A DNA stretch of 40,573 bases from positions 1 to 40,573 of the forward strand of contig NZ_JAUSCH010000056.1 of NCBI RefSeq assembly GCF_030651595.1, in the 5' to 3' direction. Shown in pieces: positions 27,111 to 35,972 of this stretch. The position numbers and the translations under genes are program-made. The stretch is from Candidatus Oleimmundimicrobium sp. GTDB taxonomy: Bacteria > Actinomycetota > Aquicultoria > UBA3085 > Oleimmundimicrobiaceae. Every line of letters begins with the position of its first letter. The stretch's first letter is position 1. Below the pieces are notes generated by a model that saw only the letters and a list, made by a program, of their open reading frames with translations, was not told where the DNA came from and searched no databases.

Positions 27111-27193
27111 CAGCTGCCAGCTTTCGGTCTCCAGAAAAATTAAAAACATAAGTTTTTTATTAATTTTTAAAACCTGAATGGGTTATTTGTAGG
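27111..27193. repeat. Dispersed intergenic repeat, copy 2
   Basis: In the convergent spacer between the plus-strand gene and disA. The 65 bases 27129-27193 align without gaps with 17920-17984 at about 50 of 65 positions. Nearly all differences are transitions, most of them changing G or C in copy 1 to A or T here. Confidence 0.7.
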
Positions 27194-27217
27194 AAATTTA
27201 TCTGATAGTAAATAAAT

Positions 27218-28288
27218 TTAGATATATTGTTCTAAGGTGCTGTGACCTCGAAGTCTCTTTAGACCTTCCCAGATAGCTTTCGCTCTTACCTCTCCTATCC
27301 CCTCAACCTCATCCAGATCTTCTATGCTTGCCTTGATTATTGTCTCCAAATCGCCAAATTTCTTTATAATCTTATTCACTATTGTTACCGGAAGACGCGG
27401 AATCTTCCTGAGTAAACGATACCCTTTTGGATGAACAATCTTATCCAGAATATTAACGGTATCACCTTCATATCCAAGTATCCGGCATATGTTAGTTAAG
27501 TCTAGTAACTCCTCAGAAGAAAGTCGCCTAAGCTCTTTTGCAGCTTTCTCAGCTCTTCTGCTATCTTTACAATAATCTTTTAACACCATCATATTATCTT
27601 CTTCTACGCGAACCATAAGTTCCTCTAGCTGCATTTTTATTAATCGGCCTTCGGAGCCAAGCTCGATTATATACCGTTCCACTTCATCAGCAACTCTTTT
27701 CACCATTTCAAACCGCTGAATAATTGACCCTACATCCAAGAGCGTTACAAAATCCTGAAATTCAAGTGAATTTAAATTAGTAGAAACTTCATTGAGCCTA
27801 ATTTTATATTTCTCAAGCGTTTGTAGAGCTTGATTGGCTTTGGCTAACAATGCTCGAATATCTTCAAGCACATATTTATAGTTGCTCCAATATAATGATA
27901 TTACATCCCGCCGCTGTGAAATTGAGACCACCAAAGCATTGGTTTGTTTCGCCACTCGCTCAGCAGTTCTATGCCGCATACCAGTTTCATCAGTCGAGAG
28001 CATTGGGTCTGGTACCAAGTGAATATTTGCTCCTAAAATTTTCTTTAAGTCCTGGTCTAAAATGATGGCACCATCCATCTTAGATAACTCAAAAAGTTTT
28101 TGGGGATGAAGTTCAACATTTAGTTCAAATCCGCCATCGCAAAGTTTTTCAACTTCTTCAACATCGCCTATAACAATCAATGCTCCCGTTCTTCCACTTA
28201 TAATTTGCTCCAAAGCATCACGTATAGGTGTGCCGGGAGCCACTATCTTTAAAACATTAATCAAAGTTGTTTTCTTCTTTTCACTCAA
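27218..28288 (-). CDS. disA: Diadenylate cyclase, DNA integrity scanning protein DisA
   Basis: A 356-residue DisA. The N-terminal DAC domain has DGAIILDQDLKKILGANIHL and GMRHRTAERVAKQT, the DGA and RHR catalytic motifs, both intact. A helical linker follows, then a C-terminal HhH domain (IVNKIIKKFGDLETIIKASIEDLDEVEGIGEVRAKAI) that binds branched DNA. It makes c-di-AMP from two ATP and stops doing so at damaged DNA. It follows radA by 23 bp, the arrangement seen in Bacillus, where RadA and DisA interact. Confidence 0.97.
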   Translation of the reverse strand: MSEKKKTTLINVLKIVAPGTPIRDALEQIISGRTGALIVIGDVEEVEKLCDGGFELNVELHPQKLFELSKMDGAIILDQDLKKILGANIHLVPDPMLSTDETGMRHRTAERVAKQTNALVVSISQRRDVISLYWSNYKYVLEDIRALLAKANQALQTLEKYKIRLNEVSTNLNSLEFQDFVTLLDVGSIIQRFEMVKRVADEVERYIIELGSEGRLIKMQLEELMVRVEEDNMMVLKDYCKDSRRAEKAAKELRRLSSEELLDLTNICRILGYEGDTVNILDKIVHPKGYRLLRKIPRLPVTIVNKIIKKFGDLETIIKASIEDLDEVEGIGEVRAKAIWEGLKRLRGHSTLEQYI

Positions 28289-28311
28289 TATTCAAGCCAC
28301 CCCAATCATCA

Positions 28312-29664
28312 TTAATTTAGATATTTCAATGCTTCTCGAACATTTTTTACAGGCAAAAGCTCAATGTCTAAACCTTTATTTTTTATATCGGCATCTTGCG
28401 CCGGTAAGATTACCCTTTTAAATCCGAGACTCGCCGCCTCGGCTAAACGCTTCTCAACTTGGCTTACGAATCTTACTTCTCCCGCCAATCCAATTTCACC
28501 AAAGGCAGCCACATCAGCTGGTATCTTTTTATCAAGGTAAGATGAAGCCACAACAAGAGCAATCCCCAAATCAGCTGCCGGCTCCACAACTTTTATTCCC
28601 CCCGTAATATTTACATAAACATCACACTTTTCAAGATGATGACCCATTTTTTTCTCAAGAACCGCCAAAACTAAAGAAAGACGATTAAAATCAAGTCCCG
28701 AACAAAGACGACGGGGAATATTTAAGTAAGAGCTGGATGTTAACCCCTGCAATTCCACAAGGAGAGGCCGATTGCCTTCCATTGTAACAACTACAATGGA
28801 ACCAGGAACATCAGTGGGCCTCTCAGCTAAAAAAAGCGCCGACGGATTTACAACCTCTGTAAGACCCTTTGAAGTCATCTCAAATATACCCACTTCGTTA
28901 GTTGAACCAAAGCGATTTTTAACTGCCCTTACTACTCGGTAGTTGCGATGTGTATCTCCTTCAAAATATAAAACCGTATCAACTATATGCTCCAATATTT
29001 TAGGCCCGGCTATAGACCCATCTTTGGTCACATGCCCAACAATAAAAGTTGGAAGACCCTTCGTCTTAGCTATTCTAAGCAAGCGTCCCGTAAATTCCCT
29101 TACCTGGCTTACACTCCCCGGAGACGAAGAAATATCAGAACAAAACATCGTTTGGATTGAATCGATAATAAGAAGCGCGGGGTTTATCTCTTCAATCTGG
29201 CTTTGAATATAGTCAAAATCAGTTTCGCATAAAATAAACAGGTTGGGTGAGAGTTGCCCTAACCTATTCGACCTCATCTTTATCTGTTTGGCCGATTCCT
29301 CGCCCGAGACAATTAAAACCTTGTTACCGGATAACGCCATACTATTGGAAACTTGGAGAAGAAGTGTCGATTTGCCTACACCGGGCACCCCGCCCAGCAA
29401 AACCAGGGAGCCGTCTACAATACCTCCTCCTAAAACTCTATCTAGTTCCGGAATTTGCGTTGGGAGACGTTTTTTCTCTGCTTCCTTTATGCTGATTATA
29501 TCCTGAGCTGGATTAAATGATTTAAAAGCGTTGCTTTTTGGAGTCTTTGCGACAGACTCTTCAACTATGGTATTCCACTCTCCACAGTCCGGGCACCTTC
29601 CTAACCACTTTAAAGAGGTATAACCGCATTCTTGACAACGCATTATAGTTTGGGTTTTCCGCAT
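28312..29664 (-). CDS. radA: DNA repair protein RadA/Sms
   Basis: A 450-residue RadA. A C4 zinc finger opens the protein (Cys 10, 13, 24 and 27). RecA-like motifs follow: GGVPGVGKSTLL as Walker A, LLIIDSIQTMF as Walker B, and the RadA-specific KNRFG. The C-terminal Lon-protease-like domain includes DVYVNITGGIKVVEPAADLGIALVVASS and GEIGLAGEVRFV; the Ser-Lys pair of active Lon is not expected in RadA. It is a branch-migration helicase used in recombination and repair. It sits 12 bp after clpC. Confidence 0.97.
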   Translation of the reverse strand: MRKTQTIMRCQECGYTSLKWLGRCPDCGEWNTIVEESVAKTPKSNAFKSFNPAQDIISIKEAEKKRLPTQIPELDRVLGGGIVDGSLVLLGGVPGVGKSTLLLQVSNSMALSGNKVLIVSGEESAKQIKMRSNRLGQLSPNLFILCETDFDYIQSQIEEINPALLIIDSIQTMFCSDISSSPGSVSQVREFTGRLLRIAKTKGLPTFIVGHVTKDGSIAGPKILEHIVDTVLYFEGDTHRNYRVVRAVKNRFGSTNEVGIFEMTSKGLTEVVNPSALFLAERPTDVPGSIVVVTMEGNRPLLVELQGLTSSSYLNIPRRLCSGLDFNRLSLVLAVLEKKMGHHLEKCDVYVNITGGIKVVEPAADLGIALVVASSYLDKKIPADVAAFGEIGLAGEVRFVSQVEKRLAEAASLGFKRVILPAQDADIKNKGLDIELLPVKNVREALKYLN

Positions 29665-29676
29665 ACTAAACTCTTT

Positions 29677-32121
29677 CTAGCTAAGTTGCACTTTTTCCTT
29701 CTCGGGTTCAAATATTACTTCGCCATTCCTAGTATCAATTTTAACCTTATGTACTTTCGCAAAATCACCGCGCAATATAGCATCTGAAAGTGGATCTTCA
29801 ACCAACCGCTGAATTGCTCTTCTGAGTGGCCTTGCTCCTAAAGCGTGATCATAACCTTTTTTAGAAAGCAATGTTTTTACTTCGTCGGTTAAAACAATTG
29901 ATATATTCTTTGTTTTAAGTTGTTTTTCAACTCGCTTAATCATTAAATCAACGATAGACTTGATATCCTTTTCGCTAAGTTCATGAAAGACAATTGTATC
30001 ATCCACTCTATTTAAAAACTCAGGTCGAAAGGTCTTTTTAAGTTCGCTCATCACCTTTTTCTTCATCTCAATGTAGGGTAAAGATTCTCCCGATTCTTTC
30101 GAGAAACCAATTCGAGTGGTTTTCTGTATCATACGAGCACCGAGGTTCGAAGTCATAATCACAATAGTATTCTTAAAATCAACGACACGACCTTGAGCAT
30201 CAGTTAATTTCCCATCCTCTAATATCTGTAAAAGCATGTTAAAAACATCCGGATGAGCTTTCTCAATTTCATCAAATAAGACAACGGAGTACGGTTTGCG
30301 CCTTACAGATTCAGTAAGCTGACCCCCTTCTTCATAGCCAACATAGCCGGGAGGAGAACCAACCAATCTCGATGTGTTGTGTTTCTCCATATATTCCGAC
30401 ATATCAAATTGCAAAAGCGCCCCTTCATCACCAAAGAGATATTCGGCTAAGGCGCGCGCCAGTTCCGTCTTGCCAACCCCTGAAGGCCCGAGAAAAATAA
30501 ACGAACCAGTTGGTCTTCGAGGATCCTTTAATCCAGCTCTGGTTCTTCGAATAGCTTTGGAAATGGCCTTAACGGCCTCATCTTGTCCAACAACTCTTTT
30601 ATGGAGAGCTTCTTCCATACAAAGCAATTTTGCCGATTCTTCCTCCGTAATTTTTACCACTGGAATGCCGGTCCATGCTGAAACAACTTCTGCCACTTCT
30701 TTTTCTTCAACTTTTTCCGCATCCGTGAGTTTGGGTTTCTTCCAACTCTCAATAATTTGTCTCTTTTTCTTGATAAGAGATTTTTCTTCATCACGTAAAT
30801 CAGCAGCTTTCTCAAAATCTTGTTCCTTTACCGCTGCCTCTTTTTCCTTTCTTGTTTGATATAGCTCACTCTCAATCTCTTTCACTCCGGAAGGAACCGT
30901 CATCAACCTCAATCTAACTTTAGAGGCCGCTTCATCAATTAAATCAATTGCTTTATCAGGCAAAAACCTATCAGATATATATCTATCTCCAAGATAAGCA
31001 GCAGCAGAAATTGCGTCATCGGTGATATTCACATGATGGTGTGCCTCATAACAATCCTTTAGCCCCTTTAAAATATTTATCGTCTCATCAATAGTCGGCT
31101 CATCAACCATAATTGGTTGAAATCTGCGTTCCAAAGCCGAATCTTTTTCAATATGTTTCCTATACTCATTCAACGTGGTAGCTCCAATGGTCTGAATCTC
31201 ACCACGCGCCAAAGATGGCTTGAGAATGCTAGCCGCATCAATAGCTCCTTCAGCTGCACCGGCTCCAATAATAGTATGAAGCTCATCGATAAATATAATA
31301 ACGTCTCCCCTATCGCGAATTTCTTTCATTATCTTTTTTAATCTTTCTTCAAATTCTCCGCGGTATTTAGAGCCAGCGATTAACAAGCCTAAATCAAGTG
31401 CATATATCTGCTTGTCTTTTAGTGTTTCAGGAACTTCGTTTTTCGCTATGAGCTGAGCTAATCCCTCAACTATTGCCGTTTTTCCCACTCCAGGGTCACC
31501 TATTAAAACAGGATTATTTTTAGTTCTCCTTGAGAGAATCTGCATTACTCTTTCTATCTCTTTCTTTCGACCTACTGTGGGATCAAGTTTATTTTCCAAA
31601 GCATATTGGGTAAGATTTCTTCCAAACTCATCAAGAAGATTTTTTTTCTCTCTTTCCACCTGTGGTTCTATGATTTTATCTTCATAATGGCCGCTTAGAA
31701 GCTGAACGGTTTGCTCATAAGCGCTTTCAAAATCTACCCCCGACTCCTCAAGAACTTTTGCCGCAATTCCTTCCTTTTCTTTTATTAAACCAAGTAAAAT
31801 GTGCTCGGTCCCAATATAGTTGTGTCCAAGTCTTAAAGCTTCTCTTAAAGAAAGCTCTAAAGCTTTTTTAGCCCGGGGCGTAAAAGGAATGTGGCCAATC
31901 GGTTCAGTTGCCCCCATTTCAGTTTCTTCTTCAATTTGTTCTTGTATGTCTTCTAAGCTAAGACCTAAGTTTTCCAATACTTTAACGGCTATGCTCTCTT
32001 TTTCGTGAATTAATCCCAACAGAAGATGCTCGGTTCCAACATAATTTTGTTTTAGCATCTTGGCCTCTTCTTGAGCAGAAACAATTACCCTTTTAGCCCG
32101 CTCAGTAAATCTCTCAAACAT
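29677..32121 (-). CDS. clpC: ATP-dependent Clp protease ATPase subunit ClpC
   Basis: An 814-residue AAA+ unfoldase. Two Clp_N repeats cover about residues 1-145. AAA module 1 has GDPGVGKT at 208-215. A UVR-like coiled middle domain follows ([22 protein letters not shown]), the feature that separates ClpC from ClpA. AAA module 2 has [20 protein letters not shown], and a ClpB-D2 C-domain ends the protein. It feeds substrates, including arginine-phosphorylated proteins, to ClpP. It starts immediately after the mcsB stop, so mcsA-mcsB-clpC form one unit. CtsR, the usual repressor of this unit, is not encoded here. Confidence 0.98.
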   Translation of the reverse strand: MFERFTERAKRVIVSAQEEAKMLKQNYVGTEHLLLGLIHEKESIAVKVLENLGLSLEDIQEQIEEETEMGATEPIGHIPFTPRAKKALELSLREALRLGHNYIGTEHILLGLIKEKEGIAAKVLEESGVDFESAYEQTVQLLSGHYEDKIIEPQVEREKKNLLDEFGRNLTQYALENKLDPTVGRKKEIERVMQILSRRTKNNPVLIGDPGVGKTAIVEGLAQLIAKNEVPETLKDKQIYALDLGLLIAGSKYRGEFEERLKKIMKEIRDRGDVIIFIDELHTIIGAGAAEGAIDAASILKPSLARGEIQTIGATTLNEYRKHIEKDSALERRFQPIMVDEPTIDETINILKGLKDCYEAHHHVNITDDAISAAAYLGDRYISDRFLPDKAIDLIDEAASKVRLRLMTVPSGVKEIESELYQTRKEKEAAVKEQDFEKAADLRDEEKSLIKKKRQIIESWKKPKLTDAEKVEEKEVAEVVSAWTGIPVVKITEEESAKLLCMEEALHKRVVGQDEAVKAISKAIRRTRAGLKDPRRPTGSFIFLGPSGVGKTELARALAEYLFGDEGALLQFDMSEYMEKHNTSRLVGSPPGYVGYEEGGQLTESVRRKPYSVVLFDEIEKAHPDVFNMLLQILEDGKLTDAQGRVVDFKNTIVIMTSNLGARMIQKTTRIGFSKESGESLPYIEMKKKVMSELKKTFRPEFLNRVDDTIVFHELSEKDIKSIVDLMIKRVEKQLKTKNISIVLTDEVKTLLSKKGYDHALGARPLRRAIQRLVEDPLSDAILRGDFAKVHKVKIDTRNGEVIFEPEKEKVQLS

Positions 32122-33186
32122 TTAAACCACCCCTTCCCGCAACTCAAATAGCTTGTGTTTTATAAGGTTAGCTCGAGCTATTAACTCAGAATCTTCATCA
32201 ACGTCTTTTCCAATAGAATCACGAAGATGAGCAGGTTTTATAAGCATCATTAGTTTTGTTACCTGGTTACAACTCAAATTAGGTAAAATGTTAAGGTCAA
32301 TGCCTAGACGAATCATTGATAAGTAATCAATGGCCTCTTCGAAAGAGATTAATTTTGCATGGGTAAGAGTACCCCATGCTCTTGAAACTTCATCTATCAA
32401 TTTGATCTTTTCCTCTTTCGCTAAAATTTGTCTAGCGGCTCTTTCTCTTTCTATTATATTTTTAGACACTTTTTGTAAATCATCAATGATTTCATCCTCG
32501 GACTTACCTATTGTTGTTTGATTGGACACCTGGTAAAAATTTCCCGCTACGTCGGTCCCCTCTCCAAAAAGTCCCCTCACGGTTATGTTGGAATTCGATA
32601 AATTCGAAAACAATAATTCCACTTCATCATTAATTGCCAAAGCCGGCAGATGCATCATAACTGAAGCCCTCATGCCCGTGCCGATATTGGTTGGACGTTC
32701 AGTTAAATATCCCCGGTGCGCAGAAAACGCATAAGGTAAGTGTGAACTCAATCGTTCATCAATTTCATCCGCAATCTTCCAAGCTTTTTGCAGCTGAAGC
32801 CCGGACGAAAATGCTTGAATGCAAAGATGGTCCTCCTCATTAATCATGATACATAAGTCAGTATTTTTCTCACTTAGAATAACCGCCAAGCCTTTTTTCT
32901 TAACATTGAAGGTTGGGCTTATCAGATGTTTTTCAACCAAAATATCTTTTTTTTGTGGGGCAAGCTCTTCAGAAAAGATTAAGATGAGATCGTTAAAATC
33001 ACACTCACCAGTAATAGCTTTTAAAATAAAACCCCGAACTTCGCTTAATTGAGCTTCAGTTGCCCAATGAGGAAAGGTAAAATTAGTTAAATTCCTGGCA
33101 ATCTTTACTCTGCTACTTACAATCACATCCGAATCTGAGCTCTCATCTTCTATCCAATTACTGAAATTCGACTTAAAAGTAATCAA
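32122..33186 (-). CDS. mcsB: Protein arginine kinase McsB
   Basis: A 354-residue phosphagen-kinase-fold protein. VIVSSRVKIARNLTNFTFP is the N-terminal nucleotide-binding segment, NEEDHLCIQAFSSG the catalytic NEEDH loop, and HRGYLTERPTNIGTGMRASVMMHLPAL the conserved central block. It phosphorylates arginines, marking proteins for ClpCP. The C-terminal domain that reads phospho-arginine is present. mcsA lies one base upstream and clpC directly downstream. Confidence 0.97.
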   Translation of the reverse strand: MITFKSNFSNWIEDESSDSDVIVSSRVKIARNLTNFTFPHWATEAQLSEVRGFILKAITGECDFNDLILIFSEELAPQKKDILVEKHLISPTFNVKKKGLAVILSEKNTDLCIMINEEDHLCIQAFSSGLQLQKAWKIADEIDERLSSHLPYAFSAHRGYLTERPTNIGTGMRASVMMHLPALAINDEVELLFSNLSNSNITVRGLFGEGTDVAGNFYQVSNQTTIGKSEDEIIDDLQKVSKNIIERERAARQILAKEEKIKLIDEVSRAWGTLTHAKLISFEEAIDYLSMIRLGIDLNILPNLSCNQVTKLMMLIKPAHLRDSIGKDVDEDSELIARANLIKHKLFELREGVV

Positions 33187-33187
33187 A

Positions 33188-33715
33188 TTAACTTACCTCC
33201 AGAGAAATGTTCTTCTCCAAATTGCTAATTTCATCTCTTGCCTTGGCAGCTTTTTCATACTCTTCTTTTTTAACGTATATCTTTAGTCGCTGTTGTAACC
33301 GCATTAATTTTAACTCAAGTTTAACTTGTTCATTTAAATTGCTTGGAGTCTTGCCCACATGTTTCGCTTCGCCATGGATTTTTTTAAGTAATAAAGAAAG
33401 TTTTGACCCAAACGATTTGTAACACGCGCTACATCCCAACCGTCCACTCTTACAAAAATCACTCAATCTTATCCCACATGTAGAACAAACCAATTCATCC
33501 TTCTCCTTAAAATCTTCAAGTAAAGAGTTTTCCTTGAAATCAAAAAGAGTATCACTTAAAAATTCAGGTAGCTCAGTGAATTCATTAAAAGATAAAATAC
33601 CATTCCAAAACTTCATCGCGCAATCTTTGCATAAATGAGTTCTAAAGATTTTACCATTCGCAATTTTAACCAAATAAATATAGGGTTTATTTTTATGACA
33701 TTCATCGCAAAACAT
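33188..33715 (-). CDS. mcsA: McsA, activator of McsB, zinc-finger/UVR protein
   Basis: A 175-residue McsA with its four CxxC sites. The first module has CDEC (3-6) and CKDC; the second has CSTCG and CSAC. A UVR motif (RLQQRLKIYVKKEEYEKAAKARDEI) closes the protein. It binds and activates McsB and may act as an adaptor to ClpC. AGGAG lies 8 bases before the ATG. In the 127-bp spacer before it (33716-33842) I see no CtsR-type operator (direct repeats of GGTCAAA), no CIRCE element and no clear promoter. Confidence 0.94.
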   Translation of the reverse strand: MFCDECHKNKPYIYLVKIANGKIFRTHLCKDCAMKFWNGILSFNEFTELPEFLSDTLFDFKENSLLEDFKEKDELVCSTCGIRLSDFCKSGRLGCSACYKSFGSKLSLLLKKIHGEAKHVGKTPSNLNEQVKLELKLMRLQQRLKIYVKKEEYEKAAKARDEISNLEKNISLEVS

Positions 33716-33842
33716 GATTTGTATCTCCTAAAAAGGTTGTCTGATTATCTAATTTTATTTTATCATTCGCCACAATTTTTAGCCATGCAGCTTTAATTTA
33801 AAAAATCTACGAATGATGATGCGGAAACGCTCTAACTGAAGT

Positions 33843-35321
33843 TTAACTTTCCGGTTTCATTTGAGGAAAGAGAATTACTTCTTGAATCGAGTGAGAGTTG
33901 GTTAAAAGCATAATCAACCTATCAATTCCTATGCCGAGGCCCCCTGTCGGAGGCATTCCATATTCCAGCGCCCTAAGAAAATCTTCATCTATGCGCTGAG
34001 CTTCTTCATCATTTTCATCCAATTGTTGCTCAAAACGCTTTCTTTGCTCCAAAGGATTTATTAATTCGGAGAAAGCATTGGCTATTTCCCTTCCAGCAAT
34101 AATTAATTCAAATCTTTCGGTAAGATTCGGATTATCGGGGTGCTGTTTAGCCAATGGCGTTACCTCAATTGGATAATCTTTTATAAACGTAGGCTGAATA
34201 AGTTGTCCTTCAATAAGTTTATCAAAAATTTCCGTAATTATCTTTCCTTTGCCAAAATTATCTTTTATTGCCACTTGATGTTGCTTGGCTATGGCTTTTA
34301 ATTCACCGATTTCCATTTCAAACGAGAGTTTTATGCCCGCGAATTTCTCAATTGCCTCAAGCATCGTGTATTCCCGCCACCCATCGGAAAAATCAAGCTT
34401 ATTGTCCTCATATTCAATTATCGTAGAATCACATAGTTCTTTAACTACTGAGCTTATAAGTTCCTGTGTAAACTTTATCATATCATTATAGTCAGCATAT
34501 GCTTGGTATATTTCAAGCATTGTGAACTCGGGATTATGCTTTGCGGACATCCCTTCATTCCTAAAGTTTCTATTGAGCTCATATACTCTTTCAAGCCCTC
34601 CCACAATCAAGCGTTTTAAATAAAGCTCGGGAGCTATACGAAGATATAGGTCAATATCTAAAGCGTTGTGGTGAGTGGTGAAAGGCCTTGCAGTCGCCCC
34701 TCCAGGAATGGATTGCAACATAGGAGTTTCTACTTCCAAAAATCCCTTTTCATCTAAAAAGTTTCGTATAAACTTAATTATCTTATTTCTTTTAATAAAT
34801 AATTCTTTAACACCGGAATTTACTATTAAATCAACGTAACGCTGACGATGCCTAATCTCAACATCTTTTAAACCATGCCACTTTTCTGGGAAAGGCCGAA
34901 GAGATTTAGATAAAAGCTCAAATTTATCAACCGCAATTGACAGTTCTCCGCGGTGGGTTTTAAATACTAGCCCTGATATTCCTACCCAATCCCCAATATC
35001 TGAATCAGTGGAAAAATGATACGCCTTTTCGCCTAACTTATCTATCGACAAATATAGTTGAATCTTTCCCGAGACATCGCTAATTACGGCAAAACTTGCT
35101 TTGCCATGTTTCCGAAGAGCCATGATTCTTCCGGCTACGATAACCCTATTATCAGTATTTTCGCCGGGCTGAAGATTCTTGTGGGTTGATATAATTTCAG
35201 AAATATAATTTTTCTGCTCAAATTTTCCCTTGTAAGGATTTATGTTTGAGGATACCAACTCCTGTAATTTATAACGGCGTTGAATCATTAGCTCGTTAAG
35301 TTCTAATTCATTATCTTCCAT
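33843..35321 (-). CDS. lysS: Lysyl-tRNA synthetase, class II
   Basis: A 492-residue class II LysRS. The N-terminal OB-fold domain (VIVAGRIMALRKHGKASFAVISDVSGKIQLY) binds the anticodon. Motif 1 lies in RQRYVDLIVNSGVKELFIKRNKI, motif 2 in FRNEGMSAKHNPEFTMLEIYQAYADY, and motif 3 in GLGIGIDRLIMLLTNS. The protein ends normally. Its gene precedes the clp unit as in Bacillus and follows greA by 29 bp, so it is probably co-transcribed with greA. Confidence 0.98.
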   Translation of the reverse strand: MEDNELELNELMIQRRYKLQELVSSNINPYKGKFEQKNYISEIISTHKNLQPGENTDNRVIVAGRIMALRKHGKASFAVISDVSGKIQLYLSIDKLGEKAYHFSTDSDIGDWVGISGLVFKTHRGELSIAVDKFELLSKSLRPFPEKWHGLKDVEIRHRQRYVDLIVNSGVKELFIKRNKIIKFIRNFLDEKGFLEVETPMLQSIPGGATARPFTTHHNALDIDLYLRIAPELYLKRLIVGGLERVYELNRNFRNEGMSAKHNPEFTMLEIYQAYADYNDMIKFTQELISSVVKELCDSTIIEYEDNKLDFSDGWREYTMLEAIEKFAGIKLSFEMEIGELKAIAKQHQVAIKDNFGKGKIITEIFDKLIEGQLIQPTFIKDYPIEVTPLAKQHPDNPNLTERFELIIAGREIANAFSELINPLEQRKRFEQQLDENDEEAQRIDEDFLRALEYGMPPTGGLGIGIDRLIMLLTNSHSIQEVILFPQMKPES

Positions 35322-35350
35322 TATTGCCTTTCAATAGCTCCTTAAATTTA

Positions 35351-35818
35351 TTATTTAATTTCAGATATCAAGTACTCCAATTTTCCGAGAGGAGCTTGAA
35401 CCATTACTTTATCCCCTGGTTTTTTGCCAATAATAGCCATCCCGACAGGAGATTCATTGGAAATTCTATATTCGCACGGATTTGCTTCAGCGGAGCCAAC
35501 CAACATATACTCAACAACTTCGTTAGACTCCAAATCTCTTAAAACCACCAATGAACCTAAATCCACTTCATCGGTTTTTCTCTTATTGCTAATAATTTTA
35601 GCATTTTTAAGAATGTTTGTTATCTGATCTATTCGACCTTCAATAAAGGCCTGTTCATTTTTAGCATCATCATATTCAGCATTTTCGCTGATGTCTCCAA
35701 ACTCAATCGCCTCTTTTATTCGCTTTGCAATTTCCCTACGCTTCTTAGTTACTAAATAATCCAGTTCTTCTTCAAGTTTTCGACAACCTGTTTCTGTTAA
35801 AGCAACCTCTTTTTCCAT
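35351..35818 (-). CDS. greA: Transcription elongation factor GreA
   Basis: A 155-residue GreA. The N-terminal coiled coil (TETGCRKLEEELDYLVTKKRREIAKRIKEAIEFGDISENAEYDDAKNEQAFIEGRI) carries the acidic tip residues D and E that promote transcript cleavage. The C-terminal FKBP-like domain ends with ISNESPVGMAIIGKKPGDKVMV. It rescues backtracked RNA polymerase. A consensus promoter and a leader with a stable hairpin precede it. Confidence 0.97.
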   Translation of the reverse strand: MEKEVALTETGCRKLEEELDYLVTKKRREIAKRIKEAIEFGDISENAEYDDAKNEQAFIEGRIDQITNILKNAKIISNKRKTDEVDLGSLVVLRDLESNEVVEYMLVGSAEANPCEYRISNESPVGMAIIGKKPGDKVMVQAPLGKLEYLISEIK

Positions 35819-35856
35819 TAGGCAACTTCCTCTCAGTAAATTATTTAATATAAAAC

Positions 35857-35875
35857 GGCACTGCTTAGCAGTGCC
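35857..35875 (-). promoter_or_regulatory. Hairpin in the greA leader, possible attenuator
   Basis: GGCACTGCT and AGCAGTGCC form a perfect 9-bp inverted repeat around one base, followed on the minus strand by GTTTTATATT. It lies about 23-40 bases after the predicted transcription start and about 40 bases before the greA ATG. It could end some transcripts early or stabilise the mRNA. Confidence 0.5.
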
Positions 35876-35904
35876 AACGCACGTATGTATACTACTAATA
35901 CTGC

Positions 35905-35933
35905 ATTATAAAAAAATATTGCCTACCTGTCAA
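35905..35933 (-). promoter_or_regulatory. Consensus promoter of the greA-lysS-clp region
   Basis: On the minus strand, perfect -35 TTGACA (35928-35933) and perfect -10 TATAAT (35905-35910) have the ideal 17-bp spacer, about 87 bp before the greA ATG. With no terminator seen after lysS, it may also drive the mcsA-clpC-radA-disA genes. Confidence 0.85.
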
Positions 35934-35972
35934 AATAAATCAACCTGTTGAAAGGATAACTTAAAAAAACCT

